Positions 44,019 through 54,171 of a DNA stretch of 64,000 nt are shown here, piece after piece. Every line of letters begins with the position of its first letter. Position 1 is the first letter of the stretch. Under the pieces are notes generated by a model. It made no database searches. It saw only the letters and a list, made by a program, of their open reading frames with translations, and was not told the DNA's origin. The stretch is from Candidatus Obscuribacterales bacterium. GTDB taxonomy: Bacteria > Cyanobacteriota > Vampirovibrionia > Obscuribacterales > Obscuribacteraceae. The position numbers and the translations under genes are program-made. The stretch is from positions 1 to 64,000 of the forward strand of contig JAGVLS010000048.1 of the NCBI GenBank assembly GCA_020054205.1, in the 5' to 3' direction.

Positions 44019-44837
44019 TTATTCTCCAAATAACTCTTTCTCAAAGAGTTCGAATTGTTTTGGGTACTGAATTGAATGTAAGCACAGTCCCCAGGCTGGT
44101 GCTGTTGGTCCGGCGGCATCTCTCTTTAATTTAGTTAATGCTTCAGCCAAACTTGTTGAACTTCGTTTGTTAAGACCAATTTCAACAATTGTACCAACTA
44201 TTATACGTACCATATTGTAAACGAAGTGATTGGCTGAAATCCAGAATTCAAGCTCACCTTCACCTAAATTCAACAATTTAGTTTCATTTACCTGGCAAAT
44301 AGATGTAACTGTGTCGGAATTTGTCGATTTAAAGGCTAAAAAGTCATGATTGCCAACAAGATACTGCACTACATGAGCCATTTTTTGCCAATCTAAGGCT
44401 TGTGGTACAAAATAATGTGTATCTGAATATAAAGCAGAGCGTTGTCGCCTGTTTAAAATTTTATAAACATAGGTCCGCTCATAAGCACTAAAACGAGCAT
44501 GAAAAGTGTCATCTACGCCCTGAGCAGCAATTATTGATACGTCCTCTTTCAAGATGCCATTTAAACCTTGACATAGTTTAAACAAATCAAGATTACCAAT
44601 ATCATCCCGAAATGTTTCTATTTCCTCGTCCAGATAATCAAAATGGACTACTTGCCCTTTTGCATGTACTCCAGTATCTGTACGTCCAGCAAATATAACT
44701 TTAGTTGGTTTGCTTCTTAAATAAGTAGTAAGCGCATTTTCTAAATCTGTTTGCACAGTGCGCACACCGTTTTGTGATTGCGAACCACAAAACTTTTTTC
44801 CTAGATATTCAATTTTAAGAGCAATACGAGGAGACAA
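44019..44837 (-). CDS. truA: tRNA pseudouridine(38-40) synthase TruA
   Basis: 272 aa, TTG start five bases after the rplQ stop. It makes pseudouridine at positions 38-40 of tRNA anticodon arms. The catalytic aspartate is in [11 protein letters not shown]. Other signatures are F-H-A-R-F-S-A, R-T-Y-V-Y-K-I and [12 protein letters not shown]. The position between rplQ and rplM matches cyanobacterial ribosomal loci. Confidence 0.95.
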   Translation of the reverse strand: MSPRIALKIEYLGKKFCGSQSQNGVRTVQTDLENALTTYLRSKPTKVIFAGRTDTGVHAKGQVVHFDYLDEEIETFRDDIGNLDLFKLCQGLNGILKEDVSIIAAQGVDDTFHARFSAYERTYVYKILNRRQRSALYSDTHYFVPQALDWQKMAHVVQYLVGNHDFLAFKSTNSDTVTSICQVNETKLLNLGEGELEFWISANHFVYNMVRIIVGTIVEIGLNKRSSTSLAEALTKLKRDAAGPTAPAWGLCLHSIQYPKQFELFEKELFGE

Positions 44838-44842
44838 ATTAT

Positions 44843-45265
44843 TTAAACAAGCTGAATAATAGCCATTGGAGATGCATCGCCACGTCTAAAACCAATACGA
44901 ATAATGCGAGTATAGCCACCATTGCGCTTTTCATAGCGTGGTGCTATTTCATCAACAACACGCTTTGCTACATCTTGATCGTATAGGTGCTTGGTCAATT
45001 GCTTACGGCAATGTACATATTTAGCTACCAATTTTTTAGCTTCAGTATCACCATCTTTAGCTTTTTTATGAAGACCTGGATCGGTTAAACGACCATTTTT
45101 AGCAATGGTAATAACTCGCTCAGCCTTGGATCTAACAGCTTTAGCTTTGGCTAAAGTAGTGACAATTTCGTCATGACGCAATAATTCTGTAGCCAATGTT
45201 CTGAGCAGCGCTTTGCGCTGATCTGCAGGAAGACCAAGTTGATTACCAGGAAGACGATGACGCAT
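44843..45265 (-). CDS. rplQ: 50S ribosomal protein L17
   Basis: 140 aa. It begins M-R-H-R-L-P-G-N-Q-L-G and has H-D-E-I-V-T-T-L-A-K-A-K and R-K-Q-L-T-K-H-L-Y. A loop of about 20 residues (G-L-H-K-K-A-K-D-G-D-T-E-A-K) between them makes it slightly longer than the 116-130 aa usual size. It binds near the peptide exit tunnel. It lies 19 bp after rpoA. Confidence 0.96.
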   Translation of the reverse strand: MRHRLPGNQLGLPADQRKALLRTLATELLRHDEIVTTLAKAKAVRSKAERVITIAKNGRLTDPGLHKKAKDGDTEAKKLVAKYVHCRKQLTKHLYDQDVAKRVVDEIAPRYEKRNGGYTRIIRIGFRRGDASPMAIIQLV

Positions 45266-45284
45266 AGCTTTTACCCTTTAACTT

Positions 45285-46250
45285 TTACCCTTTGCTTGAA
45301 TCTGATAACGCTAAACCAAACTGACGTAAGCGTTCGATAACTTCATCAGCTGACTTTTTACCGAAGTTTTTGATATTCATCAAATCATCATAAGTAAGCT
45401 TCAATAGCTCGCCTAATGAGTGAATATTTGCTCTCTTTAAGCAGTTATACGCTCTTACAGAAAGCTCTAATTCTTCAATAGAAATTGAATGGTGTTTACC
45501 ATCTGGTTGAGCAGGTTGTGTTGTTACAGGCACAACTGGACGACCAGAAAGTTCTGCAATTGGAACTAAATGATCAATCAATTGACGTGCAGCTTGGCTT
45601 ATTGCTTCTGTAGCATCAATTGAACCATTAGACCAAAGTTCTATAGTCAATTTATCAAAATCAGTAGATTCACCAACACGAGTTGGCTCTACATTGTAAC
45701 TAACTTTACGAACAGGCATATAAACAGCATCAATAGGTAATACATCAATTGCTTGTTTATAGTGACTATGTTGGTCAGCTGCTACGTAACTACGACCTCT
45801 TTCAACTGTAATTTCAGCTCTTACTCTGCCTTCATCGGTCAAAGTACAAAGCTTCCAGTCTGGATTTATGATTGTCACATCTGCTGGACAAATAATATCG
45901 CGACCGGTAATTGGTCCTGGACGAGTGACATCGATATGCAAATATTGCGGATCGCTGCTAAATGATTTAGCTACAAGTCCTTTTAAATTCAGCATTATGT
46001 CAATTACATCTTCCACTACACCAGGAATAGTTGTAAATTCATGGGTAATGCCTTCAATACGCACAGCTGTTACAGCTGCTCCTTCTAAAGAAGACAGAAG
46101 CACTCTGCGTAGTGAATTGCCTATGGTAGTTCCGTATCCTCTTTCTAGTGGCTCAATGACAAATTTGCCATATATAGAGCCATCGGCAGCTGTCTTATTT
46201 TCAAGACACTTGATTTTGAGGGGTTCCATTGTTACACCGTACATACTCAT
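45285..46250 (-). CDS. rpoA: RNA polymerase alpha subunit
   Basis: 321 aa, normal length. The N-terminal dimer domain has G-Y-G-T-T-I-G-N-S-L-R-R-V-L-L-S-S. The C-terminal DNA-binding domain has L-E-L-S-V-R-A-Y-N-C-L-K-R-A and K-N-F-G-K-K-S-A-D-E. The closest Shine-Dalgarno-like AGGAG is about 15 bases from the ATG, longer than ideal. A second Met lies two codons in. Part of the alpha-operon segment after rpsD. Confidence 0.97.
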   Translation of the reverse strand: MSMYGVTMEPLKIKCLENKTAADGSIYGKFVIEPLERGYGTTIGNSLRRVLLSSLEGAAVTAVRIEGITHEFTTIPGVVEDVIDIMLNLKGLVAKSFSSDPQYLHIDVTRPGPITGRDIICPADVTIINPDWKLCTLTDEGRVRAEITVERGRSYVAADQHSHYKQAIDVLPIDAVYMPVRKVSYNVEPTRVGESTDFDKLTIELWSNGSIDATEAISQAARQLIDHLVPIAELSGRPVVPVTTQPAQPDGKHHSISIEELELSVRAYNCLKRANIHSLGELLKLTYDDLMNIKNFGKKSADEVIERLRQFGLALSDSSKG

Positions 46251-46297
46251 TGATTTTTGGCAAAGCTCCTGTACTAGATAAGGATAAAGAAAACAGA

Positions 46298-46921
46298 CTA
46301 ACGAGAATAAAATTCAACAATTAAAGCTTCTTTGACAGTCGGATCAAGATCTTCTCTTGCCGGTAAATTCTGTATAGAAACTTTCATTCCCTCAAGATCA
46401 GCTGATACCCATGGCGGGGCTCCAGCGCTTGGATTTGCTTCAATCATAGCTTTGAATAGATCTTTACTTTTTTCGCTAGGCGAAACGACTTGACCTGGCT
46501 TCAATATGACTGAAGGTGTTGAAACTTTTTTACCATCTACCAAAATATGTCCATGCAAAATATATTGTCTGGCTTGAGCCCGTGAAGGACACAGTCCAGA
46601 GCGATGAACAATATTGTCTAAACGTGTTTCCAAAAGCTGCAATATCCGAAGACCAGTTGGCACTGCCTTTTGTCTATTTGCCTCAGCATAATAGCTAGCA
46701 AATTGTTTTTCCAACACGCCATAAGAACGTCTTACTTTTTGTTTTTCTCTCAATTGAACAGCATATTCAGACTGCTTTTTGCGTTCTTGTCCATGCTGTC
46801 CTGTAGGATATCGACGTCTCTCGATAGCACATTTTGTTGTATAACAACGTGTGCCTTTCAAGAAAAGCTTGACGCCCTCATTGCGACATAGTTTGCAAAC
46901 TGAATCAGTATACCTGGCCAA
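46298..46921 (-). CDS. rpsD: 30S ribosomal protein S4
   Basis: 207 aa. TTG start with AAGGAGA nine bases upstream. It begins A-R-Y-T-D-S-V-C-K-L-C-R, including two cysteines (C-K-L-C) that with C-Y-T-T-K-C may bind zinc. The S4 RNA-binding domain is L-E-T-R-L-D-N-I-V-H-R-S. It is a primary 16S rRNA binder and, in other bacteria, a translational repressor of its operon. Confidence 0.97.
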   Translation of the reverse strand: MARYTDSVCKLCRNEGVKLFLKGTRCYTTKCAIERRRYPTGQHGQERKKQSEYAVQLREKQKVRRSYGVLEKQFASYYAEANRQKAVPTGLRILQLLETRLDNIVHRSGLCPSRAQARQYILHGHILVDGKKVSTPSVILKPGQVVSPSEKSKDLFKAMIEANPSAGAPPWVSADLEGMKVSIQNLPAREDLDPTVKEALIVEFYSR

Positions 46922-46945
46922 GAATAATCTCCTTACAAAAACAAA

Positions 46946-47338
46946 TTACACACGACGCCTTTTTGGCGGGCGACAACCATTGTGTGGAATCGGGGTAACA
47001 TCCTTAATGAGAGTAATTTCAAGCCCTGCTGATTGCAACGCTCTTATAGCTGTTTCACGACCTGCACCAGGTCCTTTTACAAATACTTCTGCTTTACGCA
47101 TGCCTTGATCCATTGATCGGCGAGCAACAATTTCTGCTGCTTGTTGAGCAGCAAATGGTGTACCTTTTTTAGCACCTTTAAACCCCACCGTGCCAGCAGA
47201 AGCCCAAGCAATTATTTGCCCTTGAGCATCACTAGCTGCAACGATTGTATTATTGAAGGTCGACTGAATATGCACGACGCCTTCTAATACATAACGTCTT
47301 TCTTTTTTTCTTCCTTTAGCTTTTGGTGCTTTTGCCAT
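46946..47338 (-). CDS. rpsK: 30S ribosomal protein S11
   Basis: 130 aa. Signatures: [18 protein letters not shown] and [19 protein letters not shown] at the end. It forms part of the mRNA exit platform of the 30S subunit. It lies 23 bp after rpsM. Confidence 0.98.
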   Translation of the reverse strand: MAKAPKAKGRKKERRYVLEGVVHIQSTFNNTIVAASDAQGQIIAWASAGTVGFKGAKKGTPFAAQQAAEIVARRSMDQGMRKAEVFVKGPGAGRETAIRALQSAGLEITLIKDVTPIPHNGCRPPKRRRV

Positions 47339-47361
47339 TATTGTTTTCCTTAGCTTCTCAA

Positions 47362-47748
47362 TTAACCTTTAGATGGTGCGATTTTCTTACCAGCAACAGT
47401 GACACGTTTACGTCCACGTCTGGTTCTAGCATTAGTTTTGGTTCTTTGTCCTCGTGTAGGCAACCCTTTACGATGGCGTTGTCCACGATAACAATTAATT
47501 TCAATGAGACGTTTTACGTTGAGACCTTCAACACGTCGCAAATCACCTTCAACTTGCCAGTTTTTATCAATCTCTTCTCTAATTTTATTAACTTCGTCTT
47601 CATTTAAGTCTTGCACGCGTTTATTCATAGCAATATTCAATTTCTGACAAATCTTTGTTGCTGCGGTAGGACCGATGCCATAAATATATCTTAAGGCAAT
47701 TTCAGTTCTTTTATTTCTCGGCAGATCGACACCTGCAATACGAGCCAT
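47362..47748 (-). CDS. rpsM: 30S ribosomal protein S13
   Basis: 128 aa. It begins [13 protein letters not shown] and has [10 protein letters not shown] and the basic [14 protein letters not shown] tail that contacts P-site tRNA. The preceding gene is the short rpmJ. Confidence 0.98.
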   Translation of the reverse strand: MARIAGVDLPRNKRTEIALRYIYGIGPTAATKICQKLNIAMNKRVQDLNEDEVNKIREEIDKNWQVEGDLRRVEGLNVKRLIEINCYRGQRHRKGLPTRGQRTKTNARTRRGRKRVTVAGKKIAPSKG

Positions 47749-47834
47749 TTACTTTCTCCTTCTTCGCAAAGTTAAGATTGCTTATCTTTAATAGATAATC
47801 CAAAACCAAATCTTGGCTTTAACTAATAAATTAG

Positions 47835-47948
47835 TTAGCCTTGTCTTTGTTTATGCTTTGGATTTTCACAAATGACTGCTACCCGTCCTTTACGACGAAT
47901 AACTTTGCATTTATCACAAATCTTCTTAACCGATGCTCTTACTTTCAT
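47835..47948 (-). CDS. rpmJ: 50S ribosomal protein L36
   Basis: 37 aa, a very short gene in the gap between infA and rpsM. It reads [14 protein letters not shown] and ends [10 protein letters not shown]. The zinc set C-x2-C-x12-C plus H in C-E-N-P-K-H is complete, so this is the zinc-binding form of L36. The stop codon overlaps a small palindrome (TAACTAAT-AA-ATTAGTTA, 47820-47837). Confidence 0.97.
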   Translation of the reverse strand: MKVRASVKKICDKCKVIRRKGRVAVICENPKHKQRQG

Positions 47949-48049
47949 TTTGTTTGGATCCCAACTACTTTATACTTGCTTGTCATGAGACTTAAGCATT
48001 TATAAAGAATTTTGTCTTATATTGCCGCGGACAAAGTATATATTGTACA

Positions 48050-48271
48050 TCAATCTTTGATTCTATAGGTAATGCGTCCCCGAGTTAAGTCGTATGGAGT
48101 AAGCTCTACACGCACTCGATCGCCTGGAAGTATCTTAATAAAATTTTTGCGAATCTTGCCAGATATATGGGCCAAAACTTTATGGCCATTATCTAATTCA
48201 ACCCTAAACATCGCATTGGGCAGCGATTCCCGAATAGTACCCTCAAATTCAATTACACCTTGTTTTGTCAT
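48050..48271 (-). CDS. infA: Translation initiation factor IF-1
   Basis: 73 aa, a single OB-fold: [25 protein letters not shown] and [14 protein letters not shown]. It blocks the ribosomal A site during initiation. Its start overlaps the end of map by four bases. Confidence 0.98.
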   Translation of the reverse strand: MTKQGVIEFEGTIRESLPNAMFRVELDNGHKVLAHISGKIRKNFIKILPGDRVRVELTPYDLTRGRITYRIKD

Positions 48272-49053
48272 ATTTTCTCGCTAGGACGCTTAGTTAACAC
48301 CTCAGGAAAACCCTTTTCCATTATCAAAAGTGAATGTTCAAAATGTGCTGACGGTCTGTAATCTTGCGTTACAACTGTCCATCCATCTGATTTTTGTCGG
48401 GTACTATCCCCCCCCAAGTTAAACATTGGTTCAATTGCTATTACCATACCAGGTTTAAGCTTGGTTCGACTACCGCATCGATAATTGAAAATGAATGGTT
48501 CTTCATGCAAACCAGGACCAATACCATGCCCACCATAATTTCGTACTAATCCATAATTTGATGCTTTAGCAATATCTTCAATAGCCCCACCAATATCATC
48601 CAAATTTGCCCCTGCTTGAGCTGCTTTAATGCCAGCATAGAGGGAATTTTGAGTATCTGTTAATAATTTTTCTAAACGGGGGCTAATAGTACCAACGGCA
48701 ACTGTAATAGCAGTATCACCTATGAAGTCTTCTTTCGTACCGTTATTTGAGCGCGAAAAAGTTGCCCCTATATCAATACTAATGACATCACCATCTTTCA
48801 ATATCTTGTTCTTAGAAGGTATACCGTGCACTATCTCTTCATTTACGGAGGCGCAAATCGTTGCTGGAAAATTACGATAGCCTTTAAATGTAGGAATACC
48901 ACCAGCGTCCAAAATCATTTTTTCTGCTGCTTCGTCCAATTCATAGGTTGATATGCCAGGTACAACCATGCGACTTAATTCTTCTAAAACTAAACCTGCT
49001 AATCGCCCAGCTTTTCGAAATAATTCTATGTCTTCATCAGCAGTTACAATCAT
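48268..49053 (-). CDS. map: Methionine aminopeptidase, type I
   Basis: 261 aa. It removes the initiator methionine. All five metal ligands are visible: D in S-I-D-I-G-A, D in F-I-G-D-T-A, H in N-Y-G-G-H-G-I-G, E in A-I-E-P-M-F and E in A-H-F-E-H-S. A run of eight cytosines on the plus strand near 48408-48415 codes for N-L-G-G-D-S where many relatives have a shorter loop; the frame is nonetheless intact. It sits between adk and infA. Confidence 0.95.
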   Translation of the reverse strand: MIVTADEDIELFRKAGRLAGLVLEELSRMVVPGISTYELDEAAEKMILDAGGIPTFKGYRNFPATICASVNEEIVHGIPSKNKILKDGDVISIDIGATFSRSNNGTKEDFIGDTAITVAVGTISPRLEKLLTDTQNSLYAGIKAAQAGANLDDIGGAIEDIAKASNYGLVRNYGGHGIGPGLHEEPFIFNYRCGSRTKLKPGMVIAIEPMFNLGGDSTRQKSDGWTVVTQDYRPSAHFEHSLLIMEKGFPEVLTKRPSEKI

Positions 49054-49109
49054 GTTTATACCGCTCCGGGCAATTCAGCACCCGTTCCATTGTATATTCT
49101 ATCTGAATC

Positions 49110-49778
49110 CTACACTTCACTACACTCACGTTCCTTTATGGTATTTATCAGATCTTGAAATATGGATTCAGGATTTCCTTCACCTTTTACTGTTTTGAGC
49201 AAATTACGTTCATTGTAATATTCTATTAAAGGCTTAGTTTCAGCATTATAAGTCTGAAGGCGACTAGCTACCAAGTCTTCTCGATCGTCAGATCTCACCA
49301 TCAAATCACTGCCACATGCATCACATTTGTTTTCTACCTTAGGAGGAGCAAACTTAATATGATAAGGAGTAGCACATGTTTTGTTTGAACAAATTCTGCG
49401 ACCAGTAATACGCTCTGTAAGCAAACTATTGTCTACCGCCAAATCAATTACAATCGTCAAGCCAGTACCAATTTCACTCAATAAATCATCAAGGCTTTTT
49501 GCTTGTGCTAAATTGCGGGGAAATCCATCAAGGATAAATCCCTTTTTGCAATCAGGTGAGCTCAATTTATCTTTGTACATGTCTATCAAAACATGATCAG
49601 GAACTAGAACACCTTTTTCCATATACGATTTAGCCAATTGTCCAGCTTGTGTATTTGCCTTTACAGCTTCTCTCAATAAGTCTCCCGAAGACAAATGGCT
49701 AATGCCTAATTTTGCAGCCAAACGTTTACATTGTGTACCTTTACCTGCTCCCGGGGCACCAAGAAATAATATTTGCAT
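49110..49778 (-). CDS. adk: Adenylate kinase
   Basis: 222 aa from the ATG at 49778. The frame reaches 49829, but AGAGGT lies ten bases before 49778 and the product then starts M-Q-I-L-F-L-G-A-P-G-A-G-K-G-T, the usual adk opening. It interconverts ATP, ADP and AMP. D-G-F-P-R-N is present. The long lid carries C-S-N-K-T-C and C-D-A-C, a complete zinc-binding set. It lies 54 bp after secY. Confidence 0.96.
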   Translation of the reverse strand: MQILFLGAPGAGKGTQCKRLAAKLGISHLSSGDLLREAVKANTQAGQLAKSYMEKGVLVPDHVLIDMYKDKLSSPDCKKGFILDGFPRNLAQAKSLDDLLSEIGTGLTIVIDLAVDNSLLTERITGRRICSNKTCATPYHIKFAPPKVENKCDACGSDLMVRSDDREDLVASRLQTYNAETKPLIEYYNERNLLKTVKGEGNPESIFQDLINTIKERECSEV

Positions 49779-49831
49779 ACTGGTTTTAACCTCTTTCACA
49801 TAAGAAGTAGAGCTAGATACGATTTGCATTG

Positions 49832-51292
49832 CTACTTTTCCTTTTTTCCACCCATTGCTCTAAAAATTCCACGCGATTGATAACGAGCTGATAATGCATG
49901 AGTCATAATTTGTCTTTGCGTATCGATAGCTACACCTACCAAAATAATCAAAGAAGTGCTGCCTAATCCTTGCAAGGTAACTACACCGGTTAATTGTTCG
50001 GCATGTATCGGCAATATAGCTACAATGGCAATTAAAGTACCGCCAATAAAAACAAGCTTATTTAAAGTGCTTTCTAAAAATTCAGCAGTTGGCCGTCCTG
50101 GTTTTACACCTTGAATAGATCGACCACTCCGCCTTAAATTCTCTGCCATGTCTCTAGGCTCATATTGCATGGATGTATAAAAAGAAGCAAAGAAAAGAAT
50201 AAGCAAGAAATATAAAAGCGAATGCTCCCAGTGTTGATATGAAACAGTATATGCAAACTCCTGCACAATAAAGCCCCAAACATTTTGCACCCAGGGTAAT
50301 TGGCTAAATTGAGCAAATTGAGGACCAATTACCGGCATACCAGTAATTAATTGCTGTAAGCCTTTCGTTGGATCGCCAGTTTGACGACTGACAAATTGCA
50401 TGATTGTGGCAGGGAACATCAATAAAGATGAAGCAAAAATGATTGCCATTACACCAGATGGATTTACCGGTAAATAAAGATAATCATCAGGCACAGCCAT
50501 TGTTTGACGACCAACATTACGCTTGGCACCTAATACCATAATTTTTCTCAATCCAAGCTGTAGCCTGACAATGAGCGCTACTAAAAGAAGAAAAACTGTA
50601 CAAAGCACAACCACACCAACCATTGATGTTTGTCCAGACTGAACAGCCTCATAAGTTTGTTTGAACATTACCGGTAAGCGTGCGGCAATACCAACAAAGA
50701 TGAGAAGCGATGCACCATTGCCTATACCACGTTCGGTAATTAATTCACCCATCCACATAACAAACAAAGCAGAGGCAGTCAATATAATTACTGCTGAAAA
50801 CATAAATAACGGACCTGGCATTAATACTGCATCAGGATTTTTAATTGACATCAATAATTTCACCAAACCAAAAGATTGGATAGCTGCAAAAACAATCGTC
50901 AATACTCGTGTAATTTGTTGCAGCTTCTTTCTGCCTTGTTCACCAAAATCTTTTTGCAGTGCTTTTAGTTTTGGGAACACTGCAGTCATCAATTGAATAA
51001 TAATTGATGTTGTAATGTACGGACCAATACCCATTGAAAAAATAGATAATTTATTTAAAGCACCACCAGTAAACAAATCAAACATACCCAATAAATTCTG
51101 AGTGAGTTCTGGATGACTGAGCATGGCAGACGGATCTACACCCGGCATTGGTATGTGTACACCAATACGATAAATAGCAAGCATAGCTAATGTAAATAAT
51201 ATTCTTTCTTTAAGTCCGGCAGCAGCAAAAAGTTTTAAAAATTGTTCTGGCCCACCAGCTGGATTTGATCGCTTACTAACAGATTGAGCCAT
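49832..51292 (-). CDS. secY: Protein translocase subunit SecY
   Basis: 486 aa with ten predicted membrane helices, the channel of the Sec translocon. Signatures: G-V-H-I-P-M-P-G-V-D-P, S-I-F-S-M-G-I-G-P-Y-I-T-T-S-I, I-T-E-R-G-I-G-N-G-A-S-L-L-I-F and the cytoplasmic loop N-L-R-R-S-G-R-S-I-Q-G-V-K-P-G. The loop between helices 7 and 8 is somewhat long. Located after rplO as in most spc operons. Confidence 0.97.
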   Translation of the reverse strand: MAQSVSKRSNPAGGPEQFLKLFAAAGLKERILFTLAMLAIYRIGVHIPMPGVDPSAMLSHPELTQNLLGMFDLFTGGALNKLSIFSMGIGPYITTSIIIQLMTAVFPKLKALQKDFGEQGRKKLQQITRVLTIVFAAIQSFGLVKLLMSIKNPDAVLMPGPLFMFSAVIILTASALFVMWMGELITERGIGNGASLLIFVGIAARLPVMFKQTYEAVQSGQTSMVGVVVLCTVFLLLVALIVRLQLGLRKIMVLGAKRNVGRQTMAVPDDYLYLPVNPSGVMAIIFASSLLMFPATIMQFVSRQTGDPTKGLQQLITGMPVIGPQFAQFSQLPWVQNVWGFIVQEFAYTVSYQHWEHSLLYFLLILFFASFYTSMQYEPRDMAENLRRSGRSIQGVKPGRPTAEFLESTLNKLVFIGGTLIAIVAILPIHAEQLTGVVTLQGLGSTSLIILVGVAIDTQRQIMTHALSARYQSRGIFRAMGGKKEK

Positions 51293-51358
51293 AAACTAAC
51301 TTTAGCCTTACCCCTTTATTTACTAACAAAATATAGAGCCAACATCTTATGTTTCATT

Positions 51359-51805
51359 CTATTGAATGATTTCAACAGTTCCGCCCTTAGCTTCAATTTT
51401 AGCTTTAGCACCGAGAGATACATGGTGAGCTTTTACATTTAAAGCAACTTTCAATTCGCCATTACCAAGAATGCGCAAACTATTGGTTTTTTTACGCAAA
51501 ATATTGTGAGCAACTAAAGTTTCTGGATTGACTTCGCTATTGGCTGGCAAATTATTCAGCAAGCCAATATTTACTTCTATCCACTCACGTTTTATTACTT
51601 GATTGAAATTATGGAGTTTAGGCAATCTTCTAAATAATGGGGTTTGACCACCTTCAAAACCAAAACGTTTTGCTTCACCAGAGCGTTGTCCTTGTCCATT
51701 ATGTCCACGCGTTGATGTCTTGCCATGACCAGAGGCCCGACCACGTCCTACACGTTTAGATTTACGTCTAGCTCCTTCAGATGATTTCAAATCAGTTAAT
51801 TTCAT
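51359..51805 (-). CDS. rplO: 50S ribosomal protein L15
   Basis: 148 aa. It starts M-K-L-T-D-L-K-S-S-E-G-A and has the glycine-rich G-H-G-K-T-S-T-R-G-H-N-G-Q-G-Q-R-S-G segment typical of L15, then G-G-Q-T-P-L-F-R-R-L-P-K. It follows rpmD by 78 bp, one of the larger gaps in the operon. Confidence 0.97.
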   Translation of the reverse strand: MKLTDLKSSEGARRKSKRVGRGRASGHGKTSTRGHNGQGQRSGEAKRFGFEGGQTPLFRRLPKLHNFNQVIKREWIEVNIGLLNNLPANSEVNPETLVAHNILRKKTNSLRILGNGELKVALNVKAHHVSLGAKAKIEAKGGTVEIIQ

Positions 51806-51883
51806 TATTTCCCCTTTTGCCTTGCGCCTTGTTTACTAACAAATTAATAACAAAACTCGGCATAATTTATACTATGTATATTG

Positions 51884-52105
51884 TTATTTAACAGCTTCAA
51901 CTTTTACTAGATGTTCAACTTTTCTGAGCATACCAGCAATAGAGGCTGTATTTGTGTGAACAGCAGAACTGCCATATTTTTTGAGCCCTAAAGCTTTAAC
52001 AACTCTGCGTTGCGTATCTTTTTTGCCAACCAAACCAGATGAAAGTGTTACTTTCACTTTCTCTAAATTATTAGATTCTTTTGCTGATGCCTTACCCCGT
52101 ACCAT
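51884..52105 (-). CDS. rpmD: 50S ribosomal protein L30
   Basis: 73 aa from the ATG at 52105. The frame is open further into rpsE, but AAGGAGGTT three bases before this ATG is a near-ideal ribosome-binding site and L30 is about 60 aa. The L30 fold is V-K-V-T-L-S-S-G-L-V-G-K-K-D-T-Q-R-R then R-K-V-E-H-L-V-K-V-E. A short basic head (G-K-A-S-A-K) precedes it. Confidence 0.95.
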   Translation of the reverse strand: MVRGKASAKESNNLEKVKVTLSSGLVGKKDTQRRVVKALGLKKYGSSAVHTNTASIAGMLRKVEHLVKVEAVK

Positions 52106-52115
52106 AATAACCTCC

Positions 52116-52727
52116 TTAAGATAGCATCTGCTTAACTTTAATACCGCGCAGACGGGCAGCTTCTTCATAAGTACGTAGACTCTTAATACCATTAATGGTG
52201 CCACGCGCTACATTCAATGGCGCTCTGGAACCTAATGATTTAGCCAATACATCACCAACTCCTGCTAATTCAAGAATTGCTCTTGTTGCCCCACCAGCAA
52301 TAATGCCTGTACCTTTAATAGCTGGTTTAAGAAGTACTCTACTTGAACCTTGTTTACCAACAATTTGATGAGGAATAGTAGCGCCTACCATAGGCACAGT
52401 AATCAAGCTTTTCTTAGCATCGACAACGCCTTTTTGAATAGCACCAATTACCTCAGCAGCTTTACCCACTCCAATGCCTACTTGTCCTTTACCATTGCCT
52501 ACAACCACTACCGCTCTAAAGCTTAGCTTCTTACCGCCCTTCACTACTTTAGTGACACGACGCACTTGAATAACTTTCTCATCCCATTCAGATTGCTCAC
52601 GAGCACGTTGCTCATCGGCAGCACGTTTATTAGAATCGCGATGAGAAGTACGGCGACCTTTGCGCGCGCCTTCAGCAGCTTCCTCTCCGGGAGTTTTTTC
52701 TTCTTTATGTTCTTTTTCTCTGTCCAT
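52116..52727 (-). CDS. rpsE: 30S ribosomal protein S5 with charged N-terminal extension
   Basis: 203 aa, about 35 longer than typical. Residues 1-50 are highly charged ([22 protein letters not shown]). The S5 core follows: [16 protein letters not shown], then [14 protein letters not shown], then L-E-L-A-G-V. S5 lines the mRNA entry site and affects accuracy. The Shine-Dalgarno is weak and distant. Confidence 0.96.
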   Translation of the reverse strand: MDREKEHKEEKTPGEEAAEGARKGRRTSHRDSNKRAADEQRAREQSEWDEKVIQVRRVTKVVKGGKKLSFRAVVVVGNGKGQVGIGVGKAAEVIGAIQKGVVDAKKSLITVPMVGATIPHQIVGKQGSSRVLLKPAIKGTGIIAGGATRAILELAGVGDVLAKSLGSRAPLNVARGTINGIKSLRTYEEAARLRGIKVKQMLS

Positions 52728-52765
52728 GGTTTTTTGGTCTTTTCCCTTTTTAATTAGTGCTGTCG

Positions 52766-53128
52766 TTAAAACTGTAAACCTGATTCACGAGCGGCTTCGG
52801 CTACTGCAGCAATTCTTCCGTGGAAAATATAACCACCACGATCAAATACTACAGTTTCAATACCTTTTGCTTTAGCTTTCTTAGCTATCAAAGAACCTAC
52901 TTTTGTTGCTGCATCGCGATTCCATGTTTTATCTGATTTAAACTCTTTGTCAAGCGTGCTGGCAGCAGCAAGCGTATGCGAAGTCACATCATCTACAATT
53001 TGAGCATAAATATGTTTGTTTGATCTGTAAACACACAAACGTGGGCGCTCAGTCGTACCGACAACACGGCGCCTAATTCTCCTGTGTCTTACAATTCTAT
53101 TTTCATTTCTATCTTGCTTCTTAATCAT
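52766..53128 (-). CDS. rplR: 50S ribosomal protein L18
   Basis: 120 aa. [18 protein letters not shown] and [12 protein letters not shown] are standard L18 signatures. It brings 5S rRNA to the large subunit together with L5. It lies between rplF and rpsE. Confidence 0.97.
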   Translation of the reverse strand: MIKKQDRNENRIVRHRRIRRRVVGTTERPRLCVYRSNKHIYAQIVDDVTSHTLAAASTLDKEFKSDKTWNRDAATKVGSLIAKKAKAKGIETVVFDRGGYIFHGRIAAVAEAARESGLQF

Positions 53129-53162
53129 AGTCCTTTATTCCGTATATGAATGACGTAAGCCC

Positions 53163-53711
53163 TTATTTCTTCTTAGCAGCAGCTTTACCAGCTTTACGAC
53201 GAACATGTTCGCCCTGATATCTAACACCTTTGCCTTTATAAACTTCTGGTGGTCTCTTTGCTCTAACATATGCCAAAAAATCACCTAACAATTGTTTGTC
53301 AAAAGCAGTAAAAGTAAGGGTAGTTGCTTTTTTATCAACAGCAGCAGTAATTCCTTCTGGCAAAGGAATTTCCACAGGATGTGAATAACCAAGCTGCATC
53401 ACTAACTTTTTACCTTCAACAGCAGCACGATAACCAACACCGATAATTTCTAAATTACGTGTATATCCTTCTGTCACTCCTTTAACCATGTTAGCTACAA
53501 GAGTGCGGCTCAAACCATGCAAGCTTCTAACCATTCTGTCGTCTGATTTTCTTTCAACCAACAAGTTACCTTCATGCTCTTTAACAGCAATCTCGGAGCG
53601 CAAAACTTGCTTGAGTTCACCTTTAGGTCCTTTGACTTTCACTTCGCTATCGTTAATAGTGACAGTCACACCTTTGGGAATTGTAATCGGTGATTTGCCG
53701 ATACGAGACAT
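53163..53711 (-). CDS. rplF: 50S ribosomal protein L6
   Basis: 182 aa. It starts S-R-I-G-K-S-P-I-T-I-P-K-G-V. The second domain has the conserved R-P-P-E-V-Y-K-G-K-G-V-R-Y followed by a lysine/alanine tail. It sits near the GTPase-associated centre. It lies 48 bp after rpsH. Confidence 0.98.
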   Translation of the reverse strand: MSRIGKSPITIPKGVTVTINDSEVKVKGPKGELKQVLRSEIAVKEHEGNLLVERKSDDRMVRSLHGLSRTLVANMVKGVTEGYTRNLEIIGVGYRAAVEGKKLVMQLGYSHPVEIPLPEGITAAVDKKATTLTFTAFDKQLLGDFLAYVRAKRPPEVYKGKGVRYQGEHVRRKAGKAAAKKK

Positions 53712-53759
53712 TGTTTTTTCCTCTTAACTGATTAATTTACCGTTTAATTACCGCCACCA

Positions 53760-54161
53760 CTACCAAATGAAAGCTACAACTTCACCACCAACATTTTTTT
53801 TGCGAGCTTGTCTATCTGTCATTAATCCACTACTTGTGCTCACAATCGCTACCCCTAAGCCACCGTATACACGTGGTACTTTCTTAGCGGATCGATAGAC
53901 TCTTAATCCAGGGCGAGATACACGTTTTAGTCCTTGAATGACTTTCTCTCCCTTTGGTCCATACTTAAGTACAATACGCATTTTTTGTTCAGGCGTACCA
54001 AGTCCTTTGGTTTCGAAGGAAGAAATAAAGCCTTCGTTACGCAAAACTTCAGCCAATGCAAGCTTCATTTTGGAAGCAGGCATTTCTATAGCTGGCGATT
54101 CCATGCGCACAGCATTTCTTATGGTTGAAAACATATCAGATATTGGATCTGTAACTGGCAT
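53760..54161 (-). CDS. rpsH: 30S ribosomal protein S8
   Basis: 133 aa. It begins D-P-I-S-D-M-F-S-T-I-R-N-A and has S-T-S-S-G-L-M-T-D-R-Q-A-R near the end. S8 is a primary 16S binder and in E. coli represses its own operon. It lies ten bases after rpsN. Confidence 0.98.
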   Translation of the reverse strand: MPVTDPISDMFSTIRNAVRMESPAIEMPASKMKLALAEVLRNEGFISSFETKGLGTPEQKMRIVLKYGPKGEKVIQGLKRVSRPGLRVYRSAKKVPRVYGGLGVAIVSTSSGLMTDRQARKKNVGGEVVAFIW

Positions 54162-54171
54162 TTAAACTCTC

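Noticed and set aside
44015..44119. Long N-terminal extension of L13
   Set aside because: It would overlap truA by 100 bases. The GTG at 44014 has a good Shine-Dalgarno and gives the normal L13 N-terminus.
52106..52204. Long N-terminal extension of L30
   Set aside because: It would lie inside rpsE; the ATG at 52105 has a near-perfect ribosome-binding site.
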